This document shows, one piece after another, positions 51,405-53,586 of a stretch of 53,586 nucleotides of DNA (position 1 is the first letter of the stretch; each line of letters starts with the position of its first letter). Source of the DNA: Comamonadaceae bacterium (GTDB taxonomy: Bacteria > Pseudomonadota > Gammaproteobacteria > Burkholderiales > Burkholderiaceae_C); NCBI GenBank assembly GCA_013297985.1, contig JAAFIY010000009.1:1-53586 (forward strand), read 5' to 3'. The notes under the pieces were generated by a model, which made no database searches, was not told where the DNA came from, and saw nothing but the letters and a program-made list of their open reading frames with translations. The position numbers were made by a program, and so were the translations under genes.

Positions 51405-53239
51405 CAGTCCAGCACCGGCGTGGCGGCCAGCACTTCTGCCACGGTGGTCAGCCCTTCGGCCACCCGCAGCGTGCCGGCCAGGCGCAGTGGGCGCATGCCG
51501 TCGGCCACGGCTTGTTTGCGCAGGGCGTCCAACTGCGGCGCGCCGCTGATGCGTTCGCGCATGGTTTCATTCACCGTGAGCAGTTCATACAAGCCCATGC
51601 GGCCGCGGTAGCCGCTCATGCGGCAGTCCACACAACCCACGGGTTTGTAGGCGCGGGCGGTGTGGTTGATCTTCCAGGGCTTGATGCTGGCGCTTAAGGT
51701 CTCAGCGGTGGTGTCAGGGTCGGGCACCTTGCACTGGGGGCACAGCGTGCGCACCAGGCGCTGCGCCAGCACGCCCAGCACAGTGGCGCTGATCAGGTAG
51801 CCCGGCACGCCCAGCTCTAGCAGCCGGGTGATGGCGCTGGGTGCGTCGTTGGTGTGCAGGGTGCTAAAGACCAAGTGGCCCGTGAGTGCGGCTTGCACCG
51901 CCATTTCGGCGGTGTGCAGGTCACGAATCTCACCCACCATGATGATGTCTGGGTCTTGCCGCAACAGGGCGCGCACGCCTTCGGCAAAGCCAAAGTCAAT
52001 CTGCGTTTGCACCTGGGTTTGGTTGAAGGCCGGCTCGATCATCTCGATGGGGTCTTCAATGGTGTTGACGTTGACTTCTTCCGTGGCCAGGCGCTTGAGC
52101 GTGCTGTACAGCGTGGTGGTTTTGCCCGAGCCGGTAGGGCCTGTCACCAACACGATGCCGTTGGGGCGTTTGACCAGGCCTTCCCAACGCTCGGCGTCGT
52201 GGCGCGAAAAGCCCAGTGCGTCTAAATCTTTCACCGTGGTGTCGGGGTCAAAAATACGCATCACCAGCTTTTCGCCAAAGGCGGTGGGCAGGGTGGACAA
52301 GCGCATTTCGACATCGTCGCCGCTAGGCCGGCGGGTTTTGATGCGGCCGTCCAGCGGGCGGCGGCGTTCCACCACGTCCATGCGGCCCAGCAATTTCACA
52401 CGCGCCACCATGGCGTTCATCACCGCCAGCGGCACCTGATACACCGGGTGCAGCACGCCGTCGATGCGAAAGCGAATCACGCCTTGTTCGCGCCGCGGCT
52501 CCAAGTGAATGTCGCTGGCGCGCTGATCGAATGCGTATTGCCACAGCCAATCAACGACCTGCACCACGCCCTGGTCATTGGCATCGAGCTGCTTGTTGGT
52601 TTTGCCCAGCTCCACCAACTGCTCAAAGCTGGCGGCGTTGTTGGCGCCGCCGGCCTTGACGGCTGCGCGCACCGACTTGGCCAAGCTAAAAAATTCGGCG
52701 GTGTACTTGGTGATGTCAGCGGGGCTGGCCACCACGCGGCGCACGCTGCGTTTGGATTGGCGCTCGACTTCACCCACCCAGTCGGTGAGGAATGGCTCGG
52801 CCGTGGCCACCACCACCTGGCTGCTGCTCACCTGCACCGGCAGCACTTTGTGGCGCTCGGCATAGGTGGCGCTCATCACATCGGCCACTTTGCCCACTTC
52901 CACCTTCAGCGGGTCAATGCGCAGATAGGGCAGGCCCGCGCGGGCGGCCAGCCATTCGGTGAGCAGTTCTACATCCAGCAGCCGCCCATCGGCGGCCCGG
53001 GTCATGGACACCGCTGCCAAGCGCACCAAGGGGGCCTGGGCGCTTTCGGCGGCTGAACAGCGGGCCACCGTGCGTTCGGCCACTTCGGCATTGATGATGC
53101 CGTCAGCCGCCAGCCACTGCACCACCAAGCGCCAATGCAGCGGGCCTACGTGCAGCGCTTGGGTGGGCTGGGAGCTTGCGGCGCCAGGGGCTGCGGAAGC
53201 TGGGGCGCGAGGCACGGCGGTAGGGCTCATACGGCTCAT
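51404..53239 (-). CDS. GspE/PulE family secretion or pilus ATPase
   Basis: 611-aa hexameric ATPase driving a type II secretion or type IV pilus machine. N-terminal MshEN-like domain (about residues 40-200), Walker A GPTGSGKTTTLYSTL, Asp box IEDPIEM, Walker B DIIMVGEIRDLHTAEMA, His box TGHLVFSTLHTND, and the zinc-binding tetracysteine (CPQC near residue 510 and CVDC about 35 residues on). Start ATG 53239, overlapping the upstream spermidine synthase-like stop by 4 bp (ATGA). It could be GspE, PilB or MshE; no other secretion gene is in the window. Confidence 0.93.
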   Translation of the reverse strand: MSRMSPTAVPRAPASAAPGAASSQPTQALHVGPLHWRLVVQWLAADGIINAEVAERTVARCSAAESAQAPLVRLAAVSMTRAADGRLLDVELLTEWLAARAGLPYLRIDPLKVEVGKVADVMSATYAERHKVLPVQVSSSQVVVATAEPFLTDWVGEVERQSKRSVRRVVASPADITKYTAEFFSLAKSVRAAVKAGGANNAASFEQLVELGKTNKQLDANDQGVVQVVDWLWQYAFDQRASDIHLEPRREQGVIRFRIDGVLHPVYQVPLAVMNAMVARVKLLGRMDVVERRRPLDGRIKTRRPSGDDVEMRLSTLPTAFGEKLVMRIFDPDTTVKDLDALGFSRHDAERWEGLVKRPNGIVLVTGPTGSGKTTTLYSTLKRLATEEVNVNTIEDPIEMIEPAFNQTQVQTQIDFGFAEGVRALLRQDPDIIMVGEIRDLHTAEMAVQAALTGHLVFSTLHTNDAPSAITRLLELGVPGYLISATVLGVLAQRLVRTLCPQCKVPDPDTTAETLSASIKPWKINHTARAYKPVGCVDCRMSGYRGRMGLYELLTVNETMRERISGAPQLDALRKQAVADGMRPLRLAGTLRVAEGLTTVAEVLAATPVLD

Positions 53240-53586
53240 TCTGACGCAGGCAGTGCCGCGTTGGCCACCAAAGGCCGGTGCAACACCCGCGGCCATTTGC
53301 GGGCTGGCAGCGGCCAGCGCTGCTCAATCTGCTCAGCGCGTGCCACCAGGGCGGCACGCTCGGGCGTTTGCGGGGTGTGCAGGGCCAGCACCACGGTGTT
53401 GCCTTCGGGTGTGGGGTTGAAGGCCCACACCGCATCAGGACCAAAGGCCGTGGCCAGATGGGCCATGGAATCGGGCCAACTGTTGGCGCGGCCAAACAAG
53501 TTCACCGCCAGGCTGCCCCGGGGCGTCAGCAAACGGCGGCAGGCGCTATAGAAATCGGCGCTGTCCAGCACCGGCGCGGCGGCTTC
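53236..53586 (-). CDS. Spermidine synthase-like methyltransferase-fold protein, C-terminal part
   Basis: Partial: the frame is open to the right edge of the window (116 residues visible). The segment VLDSADFYSACRRLLTPRGSLAVNLFGRANSW matches the end of the Rossmann-type core of spermidine/spermine synthase-like proteins, which often precede or follow gspE-like genes in betaproteobacteria. The C-terminal part ends RPLVANAALPASE. Whether it makes polyamine is unknown, as the substrate-binding half is outside the window. It is coupled to the GspE-like gene by a 4-bp overlap. Confidence 0.75.
   Translation of the reverse strand, partial: EAAAPVLDSADFYSACRRLLTPRGSLAVNLFGRANSWPDSMAHLATAFGPDAVWAFNPTPEGNTVVLALHTPQTPERAALVARAEQIEQRWPLPARKWPRVLHRPLVANAALPASE

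Overview
The window is GC-rich (about 65% by eye) and densely coded. It looks like chromosomal DNA of a betaproteobacterium, most likely Comamonadaceae (order Burkholderiales). Supporting evidence: the ispB / rplU-rpmA-obgE-proB-(CNP1-like)-rppH-proS block, three Bug-type TctC solute receptors plus a TctAB pair, CNP1-like and DUF2165/DUF2784 families, and a roughly 60-nt palindromic repeat of a kind I remember from Comamonadaceae genomes. I cannot name a genus.

Layout. 1-4.1 kb: 3' part of valS, a TusA-like protein, a Zn-ribbon NUDIX hydrolase, cysM and tRNA-Leu(CAA). 4.3-9.1 kb: a histidine phosphatase, then a minus-strand purine nucleoside salvage operon (adenosine deaminase, Bug receptor, nucleoside hydrolase, ribokinase). 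9.2-17.6 kb: a chemoreceptor, a small membrane protein, a PD-(D/E)XK-like protein, a CysM-like PLP enzyme, a possible acyltransferase, a SulP permease, an enoyl-CoA hydratase and a thioredoxin-fold protein. 17.8-26 kb: tRNA-Pro(CGG), ispB and the ribosomal/GTPase/proline/RppH/ProRS housekeeping block. 26-35.2 kb: lytic transglycosylase, two EamA transporters, DUF2784, an SDR protein, SH3 and M48 envelope proteins, gamma-glutamyltransferase, and a 793-aa secreted protein built from three related modules.

35.2-44.2 kb: a minus-strand catabolic operon read from a divergent LysR regulator: FAD monooxygenase, Bug receptor, SDR, DUF3500, TctB, TctA, TctC. It has uptake and hydroxylation functions but no ring-cleavage gene here. 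44.2-49.5 kb: a small accessory or defence-like region with a 1008-aa MmeI-like restriction-methyltransferase fusion, an unrecognised membrane-anchored protein bracketed by a 27-bp duplication of the methyltransferase 3' end, and a Fic protein behind interlocking palindromes. 49.5-53.6 kb: a DUF2165 membrane protein, a beta-helix secreted protein, a GspE/PulE ATPase and the 3' end of a spermidine synthase-like gene; the last three are joined by 4-bp overlaps.

Most notable: (i) seven clear copies and one doubtful copy of the palindromic repeat, several inside reading frames or at start codons (proB, an EamA gene, the PD-(D/E)XK gene, twice in the methyltransferase), plus an unrelated repeat inside valS; (ii) the apparent insertion of 47278-48198 into the tail of the methyltransferase gene; (iii) the operator-like dyads before fic. 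No gene-free stretch exceeds 300 bp. All calls come from reading sequence and recalled family motifs; no search was run.
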